22,307 bases of DNA from a virus. The translations under genes and the position numbers were made by a program. This document shows, piece by piece, positions 1 through 7,692 of this stretch (the stretch's first letter is position 1; every line of letters starts with the position of its first letter). The notes under the pieces are model-generated. The model did no database searches and was not told the origin of the DNA. It worked only from the letters and a program-made list of their open reading frames with translations. The DNA lies in IMG/VR virus record IMGVR_UViG_3300022689_000073, positions 1-22,307 of that record; one strand, written 5' to 3'.

Positions 1-58
1 CCCATCCCCATCCCCTGCCCATCCCGCGCCGCGCCGCGCCCCATCCCCTGCCCCCTAG
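1..58. repeat. C-rich low-complexity sequence at window edge
   Basis: The first 58 bases are an irregular array of C-runs separated by AT, TG or GCG: runs of three to five C at 1-3, 6-9, 12-15, 18-20, 23-25, 39-42, 45-48 and 51-55, with a CG-alternating stretch at 26-40. The minus strand therefore has eight G-runs and could fold as a G-quadruplex. No coding frame is convincing here. It could be a real terminal or control element, or an assembly-edge artefact of low-complexity sequence; the sequence alone cannot decide. Confidence 0.6.
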
Positions 59-60
59 CC

Positions 61-79
61 AATAAGCATCCTTATTTTT
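61..79 (+). terminator. weak hairpin with T-tract
   Basis: AATAAG (61-66), a four-base loop CATC, and CTTATT (71-76) make a perfect six-base stem followed directly by more T, giving a run of five T at 75-79. The shape is that of an intrinsic terminator, but the stem is mostly A:T and would be weak. If real, it would end transcription entering from the left before the late gene block. Confidence 0.25.
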
Positions 80-93
80 CCGTCCGTACCCCA

Positions 94-114
94 CCCCCGG
101 GGGGTTTTCGAAAA
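94..114. promoter_or_regulatory. two adjacent perfect palindromes in the leader
   Basis: CCCCCGGGGG (94-103) is separated by one G from TTTTCGAAAA (105-114). Both are perfect ten-base palindromes in a stretch without a convincing gene. Such pairs can be protein-binding sites, but no known operator is recognised here. Positions 115-320 hold nothing else I can name: a relatively AT-rich stretch with several A/T runs (for example 176-200) and no convincing gene. Confidence 0.3.
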
Positions 115-332
115 TCACCGTGACCCTGTTCGGGGGTTGCTCACATACGAAACAGAAATTTCCGCAATTTACTTTTCAAACCGTTTTAATCTCATTTAAG
201 CCCAAAAACCCCTGAACCCTTTCCATAACCGCCCCCATGTGTTAAAAATCCGCCGAAATCTGTACATGGCCGGGGAGCCAGAAAACCACCATGAGCGTAG
301 TGCATCGTGACTGCGCCGAAGGGAGCAGCAGG

Positions 333-482
333 ATGAGCGTACTGTCAGCCGATCAGACCGAGGGGAACGCCATGTGGGGGCCGTTCTGCCTCGTCTTCGA
401 GGAGGAGCGCCGCGCGCCGCCGCCCCGGGACAGGCGAGTTAGGCATATCTGGACAAGAAAGCCGCGAAAGCCTATCCTCTGA
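333..482 (+). CDS. possible small ORF in the leader
   Basis: This 49-residue frame begins at an ATG seven bases after GGGAG (321-325); the longer version from 291 has a poorly spaced ribosome site. The product is basic toward its C-terminus and matches no family I know. The candidate promoter at 450-478 lies inside its end, and its composition is not strongly protein-like, so it may be a chance frame in GC-rich DNA. It is listed because it is the only plausible gene in the first 508 bases. Confidence 0.2.
   Translation: MSVLSADQTEGNAMWGPFCLVFEEERRAPPPRDRRVRHIWTRKPRKPIL
450..478 (+). promoter_or_regulatory. sigma70-type promoter before the late gene block
   Basis: TGGACA (450-455; five of six match TTGACA) is followed by exactly 17 bases and then TATCCT (473-478; four of six match TATAAT). 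Transcription would start near 485, about 24 bases before the first gene and upstream of its ribosome site GAAGG (497-501). This is the best promoter-like sequence I found in the window, and it sits where a late operon would need one. A host-type sigma factor would be expected to read it; this is inferred from sequence match only. Confidence 0.5.
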
Positions 483-508
483 CGTAACCTGCACATGAAG
501 GTCTGCGC

Positions 509-919
509 ATGAACGCGATCGCCCCCATCGACCCGGACACGCATCTCGATCTCGGCTACCCCGCGACGTTGCCGATCGAGCTGGCGCTGCGGGTGGCCAC
601 GCCCAAGGCGATCTGCCAAGCCTACGGCCTGTCCAAGAGTGACTTCGAGGACCTGTGCCGCAACCCCATGTTCGTCGAGGACCTGAAGCGCGCCAAGGAA
701 CTGGTCCGCAAGGAAGGCATGAGCTTTCGGCTGAAGGCCATGCTGCAGTCCGACGAGCTCCTGAAGACCTCGTGGGGGATGATCCACAACAGCGCGCTGC
801 CGGCGACGGTGCGGGCCGACCTGATCAAGTTCACGGTGCGCGTGGCCGGGCTGGATGCCAGCAAGGATCAGGGGAGCGGTCCCGAGCAGCCGACGTTCAG
901 CATCACCGTCAATCTCTGA
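509..919 (+). CDS. terminase small subunit (putative)
   Basis: This encodes a 136-residue protein. Terminase small subunits bind phage DNA and present it to the large subunit for packaging. The call rests on position, immediately upstream of the large terminase, on size, and on a mostly helical sequence. A segment around residues 30-55 (TPKAICQAYGLSKSDFEDL) looks like a helix-turn-helix that could recognise DNA. The C-terminal end is short and beta-like. The start is supported by GAAGG seven bases upstream. The stop lies seven bases before the next ATG, so the two genes are probably co-transcribed. Small terminases diverge strongly, so a different small DNA-binding protein is possible. Confidence 0.65.
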   Translation: MNAIAPIDPDTHLDLGYPATLPIELALRVATPKAICQAYGLSKSDFEDLCRNPMFVEDLKRAKELVRKEGMSFRLKAMLQSDELLKTSWGMIHNSALPATVRADLIKFTVRVAGLDASKDQGSGPEQPTFSITVNL

Positions 920-925
920 GGGTCC

Positions 926-2344
926 ATGGCGCACGAGGACATCACCTACACGCCGCCTCCGACGATCCGGCGCTTCATCAAGCACCACCGCCCGGGGGAG
1001 CTGTTCTACTCGTTCATCGTGGGCCCTGTGGGCTCTGGCAAGACCACAGGCATCTTCTTCAAGCTGGTCACCATGGCCAAGCTCCAGAAGCCGTCCAAGG
1101 ACGGGATCAGGCGCTCCCGGGCGGTGATCGTGCGGAACACCCTGCCCCAGCTGAAGGACACCACGCTCAGCTCGTGGGAATACTGGTTCAAGGACGGGCA
1201 GGCCGGGACGTGGAAGGAAACCGAGAAGAAGTTCACGCTGCGCTTCGACGACGTGGAGTGCGAGGTCCTGTTCCGCGCACTGGACACGCCGGCCGACATC
1301 GCGCGCGTCCTGTCGCTCGAGATCACCTTCGCGATCCTCGACGAGTTCGTGGAAATCCCGCGGGCGATCATCGACGCGCTGTCCTCGCGTCTCGGCCGCT
1401 ATCCCTCCAAGAAGGATGGGGGCGCAACGAATTGGGGCATGTGGGCCTCGAGCAACCCCTCGACCGAGGACAACTGGTGGTTCGACTACCTGCACAAGGA
1501 CCTGCCGGGGAACGCCGAATACTTCCTGCAGCCGTCCGGCTTCTCGCCCGAGGCGGAGAACCTCGAGAACCTGCCCGGCGGGCGGGAATACTACGTCAAT
1601 CAGGCGATCGGGAAATCGAAGGCGTACATCTCTCAGTATCTCGAGGCGAAATGGGGCTTCTCGGTGGCCGGGCAGCCGGTCATCGCGAGCTTCGACCCGC
1701 AGATGCACGTCTCCAAGAAACGACTGATTTTCGACCCCATGCTGCCCCTCGTGGCCGGGTTCGACCCCGGGCTGGGTGGCTCGGCCTTCGTGTTCGGGCA
1801 GCAGACGTTCAACGGGCAGCTCAGGGTGCTCGGGGAGCTGGTCCAGAAGAACATGGGCGCGCGGCGGCTGATCGACGAGCGGCTCAAGCCGTTCCTCAGG
1901 GCGCGGTTTCCGGACGCCGAGTTCATCATCGCGCCGGACCCGGCGTCGGGGAACAGGAGCAACGCCGACGAGCACACCGTGCTCCACGAGCTCCGCAAGA
2001 GCTTCGACGTGTCCATCGAGAGCAACAACCGGCTGTCACTCAGGATTGACGCGATCGAGCACTTCACGACCCGCATCGTGGCGGGCGAGCCGGGGCTTCT
2101 CGTCGACGAGCAGGCGTGCCCGGTCTTCACGCGGGCGCTGCGAGGCGGTTGGCGCTATGAACTGGACCCGAAAACTGGTAATCAGCGGTCACCCGAGCCG
2201 GACAAGAAGAACCCGTACTCCCACCCGGGCGACGCGGGCGGCTATCTGGCCCGGTACTTCCATCGCGACATCCAGCGCGAGGTGAGGCGCAAGAGAGCTC
2301 CCGCGCGCGTCCGGACGGCGCGCAACGTCTACCACTTCACCTGA
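926..2344 (+). CDS. terL: terminase large subunit
   Basis: This 472-residue protein is the ATP-driven motor and nuclease that packages DNA through the portal. The Walker A loop is GPVGSGKT at residues 33-40 and the Walker B strand is FAILDE at 135-140, with the catalytic Glu. A coupling-type Ser-Asn follows at about 175-177 (WASSNPS). The C-terminal half fits an RNase H-like nuclease: D280 in GFDPG, D338 in APDPASG and D436 in HPGDAGG are the likely metal-binding acids. Length is normal for a podovirus-type large terminase. GAGGG lies only three bases before ATG, a tight but usable ribosome site. The portal gene follows after nine bases. The family assignment is secure; the phage subgroup is not. 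Confidence 0.93.
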   Translation: MAHEDITYTPPPTIRRFIKHHRPGELFYSFIVGPVGSGKTTGIFFKLVTMAKLQKPSKDGIRRSRAVIVRNTLPQLKDTTLSSWEYWFKDGQAGTWKETEKKFTLRFDDVECEVLFRALDTPADIARVLSLEITFAILDEFVEIPRAIIDALSSRLGRYPSKKDGGATNWGMWASSNPSTEDNWWFDYLHKDLPGNAEYFLQPSGFSPEAENLENLPGGREYYVNQAIGKSKAYISQYLEAKWGFSVAGQPVIASFDPQMHVSKKRLIFDPMLPLVAGFDPGLGGSAFVFGQQTFNGQLRVLGELVQKNMGARRLIDERLKPFLRARFPDAEFIIAPDPASGNRSNADEHTVLHELRKSFDVSIESNNRLSLRIDAIEHFTTRIVAGEPGLLVDEQACPVFTRALRGGWRYELDPKTGNQRSPEPDKKNPYSHPGDAGGYLARYFHRDIQREVRRKRAPARVRTARNVYHFT

Positions 2345-2353
2345 GGTCAGGTC

Positions 2354-4453
2354 ATGAGCAGAGCCAACCCCAAGCTACCTCCCGTCCTCGTGGAGGTCGG
2401 TGACGACGACGAGGCCCCGGTCCGGCGGCTCGACCCCGAGCAGATGGCCGCGGTGGGCGTGAAGCTCGTCGAGATGTTCACCGAGTACAAGAAAGAGCGC
2501 CAGAACGCCGAGCACAACTGGGTCAAGAATTTGCGCCAGATTTCAGGGCAGTACGACCCGGAGATCGAGCGCAAGTTACCTGCGAACATGTCGAGGGCTT
2601 ACCCCCGGATCACGCGGGTGAAGTGCCTCATCATGCTGGCGCGGATCATGAACCTCATGTTCCCCGGCAACGAGAAGAACTGGGAGATCAAGGCGACGCC
2701 GTCCGCGGACATCACGGCCGAGGACGTGCAGCAGAAGCTCGACGAGATCGCGCAGAAGGATCAGCAGGCCGGCGCGGAGCCTCAGCCCATGACCGCGGCC
2801 ACGGTGCGCGCCGCGGTACAGGAGATCGCCGAGGACCGGGCCCGGGAGCTGGAGATCGAGATCGAGGACCAGCTGGCCCAGATCGGCGCGGACAGCGAGA
2901 CGCTCGACTACATCGGCCTCGTCCGCAAGGTGGTCAGGTCGGGCATCTTCTACGGCCCGGGCTTCCTGCACGGCCCCTTCGCGGAGCCCACCACCGTCAC
3001 CACGTGGGACATCAGCGGCGGGCGACCGGTCGTGCGCGAGCAGACCACCTACCGGCCGTATTTCGAGTTCGTCCCGGTCTGGGACCTCTATCCGGACATG
3101 AACGCGAAGAGTTTCGCGGATCAGGATGGCTACTGGATCAGGAAGGTCCTCACACGTTCGCAGCTGCGGGAGCTCGGGCGGCGCGACGACTTCTTCGAGG
3201 AGCAGGTCAAGGCCGCGATCAAGCTGCACCCGGATGGCAACTACAAGCCGGAAGGCTTCGAGAACGACAAGCGGACGATCGTCGCTGGCGAGGAGCGCTC
3301 GTTCAAGAGCGGCGGCGGGCGCTACGAGGTGCTCTGCTACCACGGCATCATCAGCGCCAAGGACCTCAAGCAGGCCGGCGCGTCCGTGTCCGAGGAGCAC
3401 CTCTACGACGACGTCGAGGCCGAGGTCTGGATGGTCGACAAGACGATCATCAAGGCCGACATCAACGCATGGCGGAAGCTCGACAAGAAATGCCGCACGC
3501 TCCACACGTTCGTCTTCGACGAGGACGACGCGACCCTCGTGGGCAACGGCGTGCCGTCGATCATGCGGGATAGCCAGATGTCGATCGCCGCGGCGGCGCG
3601 CATGGTGCTGGACAACGGCTCGCTCGTGTGCGGCCCGAGCGTCGAGGTGAACGACGACCTCCTCCGGCCCGATCAGGACGTGGACAGCCTCGGCTCGTAC
3701 CGGGTCTACCATCGCGAGGGCATGGGCGCGGATGCCAACGTGCCGGCCGTGCGCAACATCACGGTCGACAGCCACCTGTCGGAGCTGCTGCAGATCATCC
3801 AGACGTTCATGGAGTTCGCGGATCAGGAGACGTTCGTCAGCCCGCAGACAGGCATGGAGGCCCCGCGGGGCACGGCAGAGCCCATGCGGACGGCTGCCGG
3901 GGCCAGCATGCTGCGCGCCGACGCGGCGCTCCCCTTCAAGGACGTGATCCGGAACTTCGACGCGTTCACCCAGTCCCTGCTGCAGTCGCTGGTGACCTTC
4001 AACGAGGTCTTCAACCCGCGGGTGCCCCGCGGCGACTTCAACGTGGTCGCCCGCGGCGCGACGAGCCTCATCGCCAAGGAAGTCAGGGGCCAGCAGATGG
4101 ATCAGCTGGCGACGACGCTGACCGACGACGACCGCGCGAACCTCGACGGCCGCAAATTCCTCGAGGCCCGGTTCGCGGTGCGCGACCTGCAGGGCATGCT
4201 GCTGCCGCCGCAAGAGGTCGAGCGCCAGCGGAGCGCGCAGCAGGCGAAGATGGCAGAGGCCGAGGAGGCCCAGAAGCGCATGTTCGAGGCCGAGCTGCGC
4301 AAGGTCCTCACCGAGGCAGCCAAGAACATCGCCCTCGGCGAGAAGAGCATGACCGCGGCGCAGGCCCAGACGGTCACCACGGCACTGGAAGCATTGGAAC
4401 GAGGAGTGAGCCCGGATGGCGAGAATGGAGACGGAACAGGCGCTGCTGAATGA
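2354..4453 (+). CDS. portal (head-to-tail connector) protein
   Basis: This encodes a 699-residue protein. Portals form a ring at one capsid vertex through which DNA enters and leaves. The call rests on its place between the large terminase and the scaffold/capsid pair, its size, and an N-terminal segment (about residues 60-115, with MSRAYPRITRVKCLIMLAR and NLMFPGNEKNWEI) that resembles podovirus-type portals. Residues 115-175 are charged and helical (crown or clip insertions are common here). The C-terminal 100 residues are Gln/Ala/Glu-rich and probably a coiled coil. GAGG stands seven bases before ATG. Its last 38 bases overlap the next gene. Confidence 0.85.
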   Translation: MSRANPKLPPVLVEVGDDDEAPVRRLDPEQMAAVGVKLVEMFTEYKKERQNAEHNWVKNLRQISGQYDPEIERKLPANMSRAYPRITRVKCLIMLARIMNLMFPGNEKNWEIKATPSADITAEDVQQKLDEIAQKDQQAGAEPQPMTAATVRAAVQEIAEDRARELEIEIEDQLAQIGADSETLDYIGLVRKVVRSGIFYGPGFLHGPFAEPTTVTTWDISGGRPVVREQTTYRPYFEFVPVWDLYPDMNAKSFADQDGYWIRKVLTRSQLRELGRRDDFFEEQVKAAIKLHPDGNYKPEGFENDKRTIVAGEERSFKSGGGRYEVLCYHGIISAKDLKQAGASVSEEHLYDDVEAEVWMVDKTIIKADINAWRKLDKKCRTLHTFVFDEDDATLVGNGVPSIMRDSQMSIAAAARMVLDNGSLVCGPSVEVNDDLLRPDQDVDSLGSYRVYHREGMGADANVPAVRNITVDSHLSELLQIIQTFMEFADQETFVSPQTGMEAPRGTAEPMRTAAGASMLRADAALPFKDVIRNFDAFTQSLLQSLVTFNEVFNPRVPRGDFNVVARGATSLIAKEVRGQQMDQLATTLTDDDRANLDGRKFLEARFAVRDLQGMLLPPQEVERQRSAQQAKMAEAEEAQKRMFEAELRKVLTEAAKNIALGEKSMTAAQAQTVTTALEALERGVSPDGENGDGTGAAE

Positions 4454-4640
4454 GATCGCCAAGCTGAGAGGCAGCGCTGAGCTCAACCTGTTCCGCAAGT
4501 GGCTGACAGCGCTGCTTGAAGGTACGAAAGATGAGCTCGTGACATGCCCTCCGGCGTCACTCGAGAAGTTGCAAGGCGAAGCACATGCTTACAGAAACAT
4601 GTTGCGTCGCATAGAGCGCTCGACTTACACAAGTGAATAA
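4416..4640 (+). CDS. small helical protein between portal and scaffold
   Basis: This 74-residue frame starts inside the portal gene, nine bases after GAGGAG (4401-4406), and ends 26 bases before the scaffold start. The product is charged and predominantly helical (TEQALLNEIAKL, LFRKWLTALLEG, KLQGEAHAYRNMLRRI), with no membrane segment. Small genes of this kind are often found between portal and scaffold in podovirus-like phages, but I know no established function. The overlap suggests translation coupled to the portal. Candidate roles are a head-assembly helper or a DNA-end protein; both are guesses. Confidence 0.65.
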   Translation: MARMETEQALLNEIAKLRGSAELNLFRKWLTALLEGTKDELVTCPPASLEKLQGEAHAYRNMLRRIERSTYTSE

Positions 4641-4666
4641 CAACTGCACGGGTAGTGGAGGGCAAC

Positions 4667-5638
4667 ATGGACCCTGAGAAGAAGACCGACGACACCACCG
4701 ACACCAACGACTTCGACGACGCGTTCGCGGCAGCGTCCAAGGACGACGAGCCGGCGCAAGAGACGCCCGAGGAGGCAACCGATGAGACGCCCCCGTCCGA
4801 GGAGGCAGCTGGCGAAGATGAAGATGGTGGCGAAACCGGGGCCGAGGATACCCCCGGTGAGGAGGAGCCCAGTGACCCTCCTGCGGCCAAGGACGATGCG
4901 CCGGAAGACAACCCTCCCCCTGCCAAGGAAGAGCAGCCTGAGACCACGCTGACCAACGACCAGCTGCTCGCGCGCATGTCCGAGTTGCTCGGCAAGGCGG
5001 GCAACAAGGATGAGCCGCCCAAGCAGGAGCAGCAGGAGCCGCCCAAGCAGGAGCAGCCCAAGGGTGGGGAGCAGGAGCAGCCTGAGCGCCCGCCCCTGTA
5101 CACCGAAGAGGAGAAACAATTCCTCGAGAGCTATCGCAACGATTGGCCCGACATCGCGAAGGCTGAGGCGCTGCAGCGCCGGGCCGAGTACGCGCAGCTC
5201 GTGGACTTCGTGTTCGCGCAGGTTCGCGAGGCCATCAACCCGCTCAACGAGACGGTCGAGACGCTCGCGACGCGAACCCATCTGGAAGAACTCCAGACCA
5301 AGGTCGAAGACTATGATGACGTGCGCGACAAGGTCGTGGAGTGGGTCCAAGCACAACCTGCCTACTTGCGAGCAGCTTACGAGCATGTTATCACTCAAGG
5401 CACTGTGGAAGAAGTTGCTGACTTGGTCGACCGTTACCGCAAGGAAAACGGGGTAGAGCCCAAGCCTGCTGCGGAGGCCGCGACACAACAACAACCAAGG
5501 GACACTGAGCTGCCCGCGGCCACCAAGAAAGCGGCGGCCGGTCTGGCTCCAGTCAGGTCCAAGCGATCACAGCCCAGCGCGACGGCCGATCCGGCCGACT
5601 TCGATGCGGCTTTTGCAGCTTTTGCTGCCAAAATCTGA
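4667..5638 (+). CDS. capsid scaffolding protein
   Basis: This 323-residue, very acidic protein sits directly before the major capsid gene, the normal place for a scaffold, which shapes the procapsid and is then lost. Residues 1-140 are low-complexity Asp/Glu/Pro/Ala with Lys-Gln-Glu-Gln repeats. About 145-260 are helical and likely coiled coil. The tail is again low in complexity. A short motif, DFDDAFAAAS, near residues 15-24 is echoed by DFDAAFAAFA at the very C-terminus. ATG 4667 is preferred over the in-frame GTG at 4655, because GGAGGG (4657-4662) lies properly upstream only of the ATG. No protease motif is visible, so scaffold self-cleavage is not indicated. Confidence 0.82.
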   Translation: MDPEKKTDDTTDTNDFDDAFAAASKDDEPAQETPEEATDETPPSEEAAGEDEDGGETGAEDTPGEEEPSDPPAAKDDAPEDNPPPAKEEQPETTLTNDQLLARMSELLGKAGNKDEPPKQEQQEPPKQEQPKGGEQEQPERPPLYTEEEKQFLESYRNDWPDIAKAEALQRRAEYAQLVDFVFAQVREAINPLNETVETLATRTHLEELQTKVEDYDDVRDKVVEWVQAQPAYLRAAYEHVITQGTVEEVADLVDRYRKENGVEPKPAAEAATQQQPRDTELPAATKKAAAGLAPVRSKRSQPSATADPADFDAAFAAFAAKI

Positions 5639-5660
5639 TCTATTGGTCTAGGAGCAACCC

Positions 5661-6692
5661 ATGATCTACGGCGATATCTCTCCGGCAATCGCGGCCTACT
5701 CGGTCGTGCGCATGCTCAAGCGTGCGATGCCCTACATGGTCCTCGAGAAGTTCGGCCAGACCTACGTCCTGCCGACGAACAGCACGCGTACCGCGAAGTT
5801 TCGCCGGTACTTCCTGCAAGGCGCGACCGGCTCGGCTGGTTCGGGCAACCCCGCGGATAACTTCAACATCCCGGTCCGGATCGAGCCCCTGATCGAGGGC
5901 GTGACCCCGCAGGGCTCCCGTCTGGCCAATCAGGACTACGAGATCACCGTGCAGCAGTACGGCGACTACATCACGATCACCGACGTGATCGAGGACACGC
6001 ACACCGACCCGATCCTGCAGGTGTCGACGGACGTGCTCGGCGAAAGCGCCGCGCTGACGCTGGAGACGCTCCGGTTCAACGTCCTGAAGGCCGGCACGAA
6101 CGTCTTCTACGCCAACGGCGTGGCGGGCCGGGCCAACGTCGTGGCCCCGATCTCGCTCGCGGATCAGCGCCGGATCACGACCGGCCTCAACCGCCAGAAC
6201 GCGAAGAAAATCTCGCAGGTGGTCGCCTCGACCCCCGACTTCAACACGAAGTCGGTCGAAGCAGCCTACATGGCGGTGTGCCACCCCGATCTGGAGACCG
6301 ACATCCGCTCCATGTCCGGCTTCAAGCCGGTCGCGGATTACGGCCCCCACACCACGCCTTTCGAGGGTGAGATCGGCTCGGTGGAGCAGGTCCGGTATCT
6401 GGCCTCCACGGTCATCGCCCCGTGGCCGGACGCAGGCGGCGCGGTCGGCACCAACCGGTCGACGGACGGGACGGCTTCGGACGTCTACCCGGTCATCTTC
6501 TTCGCGCGCGACGCCTTCGGCATCGTGCCTCTGAAGGGCAAGTCGTCGATGACGCCGATGGTCGTGAACCCCAAGCCCGCCGCAGGCGACCCGCTCGCTC
6601 AGCGCGGCACCGTGGGCTACAAGTTCTGGACCGCGACGATCATCCTGCAGGAAGCCTTCATGGCCCGGCTGGAATGCACCGCAACCGCGTGA
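5661..6692 (+). CDS. major capsid protein, N4-gp56-like family
   Basis: This 343-residue protein should be the HK97-fold subunit of the icosahedral shell. It follows the scaffold by 22 bases, with AGGAG six bases before ATG. Features like those of the N4-gp56 capsid family include the N-terminal helix and extended arm (residues 1-70), a conserved middle (YEITVQQYGDYITITDVIED, about 93-112), and the C-terminal block with DPLAQRGTVGYKFW and ILQEAFMARLECTA. The length is within the usual range. A strong TTCG hairpin begins four bases after the stop, so it can be regulated separately from the genes below it. Codon use is the most regular in the window, as expected for a highly expressed protein. 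Confidence 0.9.
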   Translation: MIYGDISPAIAAYSVVRMLKRAMPYMVLEKFGQTYVLPTNSTRTAKFRRYFLQGATGSAGSGNPADNFNIPVRIEPLIEGVTPQGSRLANQDYEITVQQYGDYITITDVIEDTHTDPILQVSTDVLGESAALTLETLRFNVLKAGTNVFYANGVAGRANVVAPISLADQRRITTGLNRQNAKKISQVVASTPDFNTKSVEAAYMAVCHPDLETDIRSMSGFKPVADYGPHTTPFEGEIGSVEQVRYLASTVIAPWPDAGGAVGTNRSTDGTASDVYPVIFFARDAFGIVPLKGKSSMTPMVVNPKPAAGDPLAQRGTVGYKFWTATIILQEAFMARLECTATA

Positions 6693-6695
6693 CCT

Positions 6696-6715
6696 GAGGG
6701 GCCTTCGGGCCCCTC
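6696..6715 (+). terminator. TTCG-loop hairpin after the capsid gene
   Basis: GAGGGGCC (6696-6703), a TTCG loop (6704-6707) and GGCCCCTC (6708-6715) form a perfect eight-base GC-rich stem. The following tract is TTCGTCCCTCC rather than a pure T-run, so it is probably a partial terminator or an mRNA-stabilising 3' end. It stands immediately downstream of the most needed structural protein, where a transcript end or processing barrier is common in phages. Confidence 0.75.
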
Positions 6716-6745
6716 TTCGTCCCTCCCCCTGCAAGGAACTGATCC

Positions 6746-7057
6746 ATGAATTATGAAGCAAACGCCAACGCCGGGTCCTTCGACATGGCGAACATCACGT
6801 CCGGCACGTTCACGTCGGACGGGACGGCCCTGACGGTCAATCTGGGCTTCCGCCCTCGCGCGGTCACGCTCTACAACGCCGACGCAGCGGCGAAGTACGA
6901 GACCACGGACACCATGGCCGGTGCGGCCGTTCAGACGGTCACCGGCGGCACTCAGACCGTCGAGGCTGACCTGATCACGATCACCGACCGCGGCTTCACG
7001 GTGGCGGCGTCGATCATGACCGACACCGAGGACTACCACTTCCTCGCGATGCGCTGA
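6746..7057 (+). CDS. small beta-rich virion protein, possible head decoration
   Basis: This encodes 103 residues and starts eight bases after AAGGA (6733-6737). The sequence alternates in beta-strand fashion and is rich in Thr, Ala and Gly (TSGTFTSDGTALTVNLGF, DRGFTVAASIM). There is no signal peptide or membrane segment. Similar short proteins often follow capsid genes in podovirus-like phages and are usually called structural or decoration proteins. The gene is bracketed by two strong TTCG hairpins, so it can form its own transcript unit next to the capsid gene, which fits a protein needed in many copies per virion. The role is inferred from context. Confidence 0.72.
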   Translation: MNYEANANAGSFDMANITSGTFTSDGTALTVNLGFRPRAVTLYNADAAAKYETTDTMAGAAVQTVTGGTQTVEADLITITDRGFTVAASIMTDTEDYHFLAMR

Positions 7058-7059
7058 GA

Positions 7060-7081
7060 GCAGGGGGCTTCGGCCCCCTGC
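7060..7081 (+). terminator. second TTCG-loop hairpin
   Basis: GCAGGGGGC (7060-7068), loop TTCG (7069-7072) and GCCCCCTGC (7073-7081) form a perfect nine-base stem, three bases after the preceding stop codon. As with the first hairpin there is no strong T-tract (ATCCTCCC follows). It is likely a leaky terminator or 3'-end stabiliser. The next gene begins about 28 bases later. Confidence 0.75.
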
Positions 7082-7109
7082 ATCCTCCCACATGGAGACG
7101 GTGAGCGGC

Positions 7110-7355
7110 ATGATGGACGACATTCGCATCAAGCGCGCAGCGAACGGGTACACCGTCTGCATGTGCGATCCCGAAATTCAGAAGAAGAACCGGTCGAGCG
7201 ACGGGCCCTATCAGGACCCGAACGTCGAGTTCGTCTTCCAAGACAAGCAGAAACTCGTCGAGTTCTTGGGCACCGCCGTGGACAAGCTCCCGGAGGGCGA
7301 CGAGTACAGCACTGCGTTCAGCAAGGCCATGACAGAGGAGATCGACGATGATTGA
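7110..7355 (+). CDS. small conserved-type phage protein, function unknown
   Basis: This encodes an 81-residue protein from ATG 7110; the in-frame ATG at 7113 and an upstream ATG at 7092 are alternatives. GGAG at 7094-7097 lies inside the longer version, so the internal starts look better. The sequence (IRIKRAANGYTV, then DPNVEFVFQDKQKLVEFL) resembles small proteins found next to adaptor genes in podovirus-like phages. It reads as a few beta strands plus one helix, with an acidic end. No enzymatic motif or membrane segment is visible. It overlaps the next gene by 8 bp, implying coupled translation. Confidence 0.7.
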   Translation: MMDDIRIKRAANGYTVCMCDPEIQKKNRSSDGPYQDPNVEFVFQDKQKLVEFLGTAVDKLPEGDEYSTAFSKAMTEEIDDD

Positions 7356-7677
7356 CGACGAAGAGCTGGGGGAGAACACCGCGGCCGAGGTGGTCGAGGA
7401 GCCGCCCGCGCCCAAGCCCAAACCCAAGCGCGCTGCGAAGCCCAAGGACCGCGTCCGCATCCAGCTCGAAGAGAGTGACGACATCCCTCCCACAGGGCTG
7501 TTCCTCGGTCTGAACGGCAAGGGCCATCTACTCCGCCCCGGTGAACCCGTGGATGTCCCGATCGGGATCGTGGAAATCCTCGACAACGCGGTGATGTCGG
7601 TCCCGCAGGTCGACCCCCAGACGAAACAGGTCATTGGCTACCGCGACCGTTTGAGGTATCCCTACCGCAAGTTCTAA
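7348..7677 (+). CDS. small phage protein, function unknown
   Basis: This encodes 109 residues, with AGAGGAG (7334-7340) seven bases before ATG. The N-terminal 35 residues are acidic, then Pro/Lys/Ala-rich and surely disordered. Residues 36-109 form a compact beta-rich region (GLFLGLNGKGHLLRPGEPVD, then VEILDNAVMSV) ending in basic RDRLRYPYRKF. The layout, a disordered tail plus a small beta domain, suits a protein that docks on another virion component. It lies between the 81-residue gene, with which it overlaps by 8 bp, and the adaptor candidate 15 bases downstream. A DNA-related or head-completion role is possible but unproven. Confidence 0.75.
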   Translation: MIDDEELGENTAAEVVEEPPAPKPKPKRAAKPKDRVRIQLEESDDIPPTGLFLGLNGKGHLLRPGEPVDVPIGIVEILDNAVMSVPQVDPQTKQVIGYRDRLRYPYRKF

Positions 7678-7692
7678 CCCAGAAGGTGCCTC

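Noticed and set aside
353-1987. Minus-strand open frame of 544 codons opposite the terminase genes
   Set aside because: The + strand carries unmistakable Walker and nuclease motifs here; the minus frame is an Arg/Pro/Val-rich shadow.
2576-4498. Minus-strand open frame of 640 codons opposite the portal
   Set aside because: Antisense composition, no motif, and it contradicts the continuous + strand operon with matching ribosome sites.
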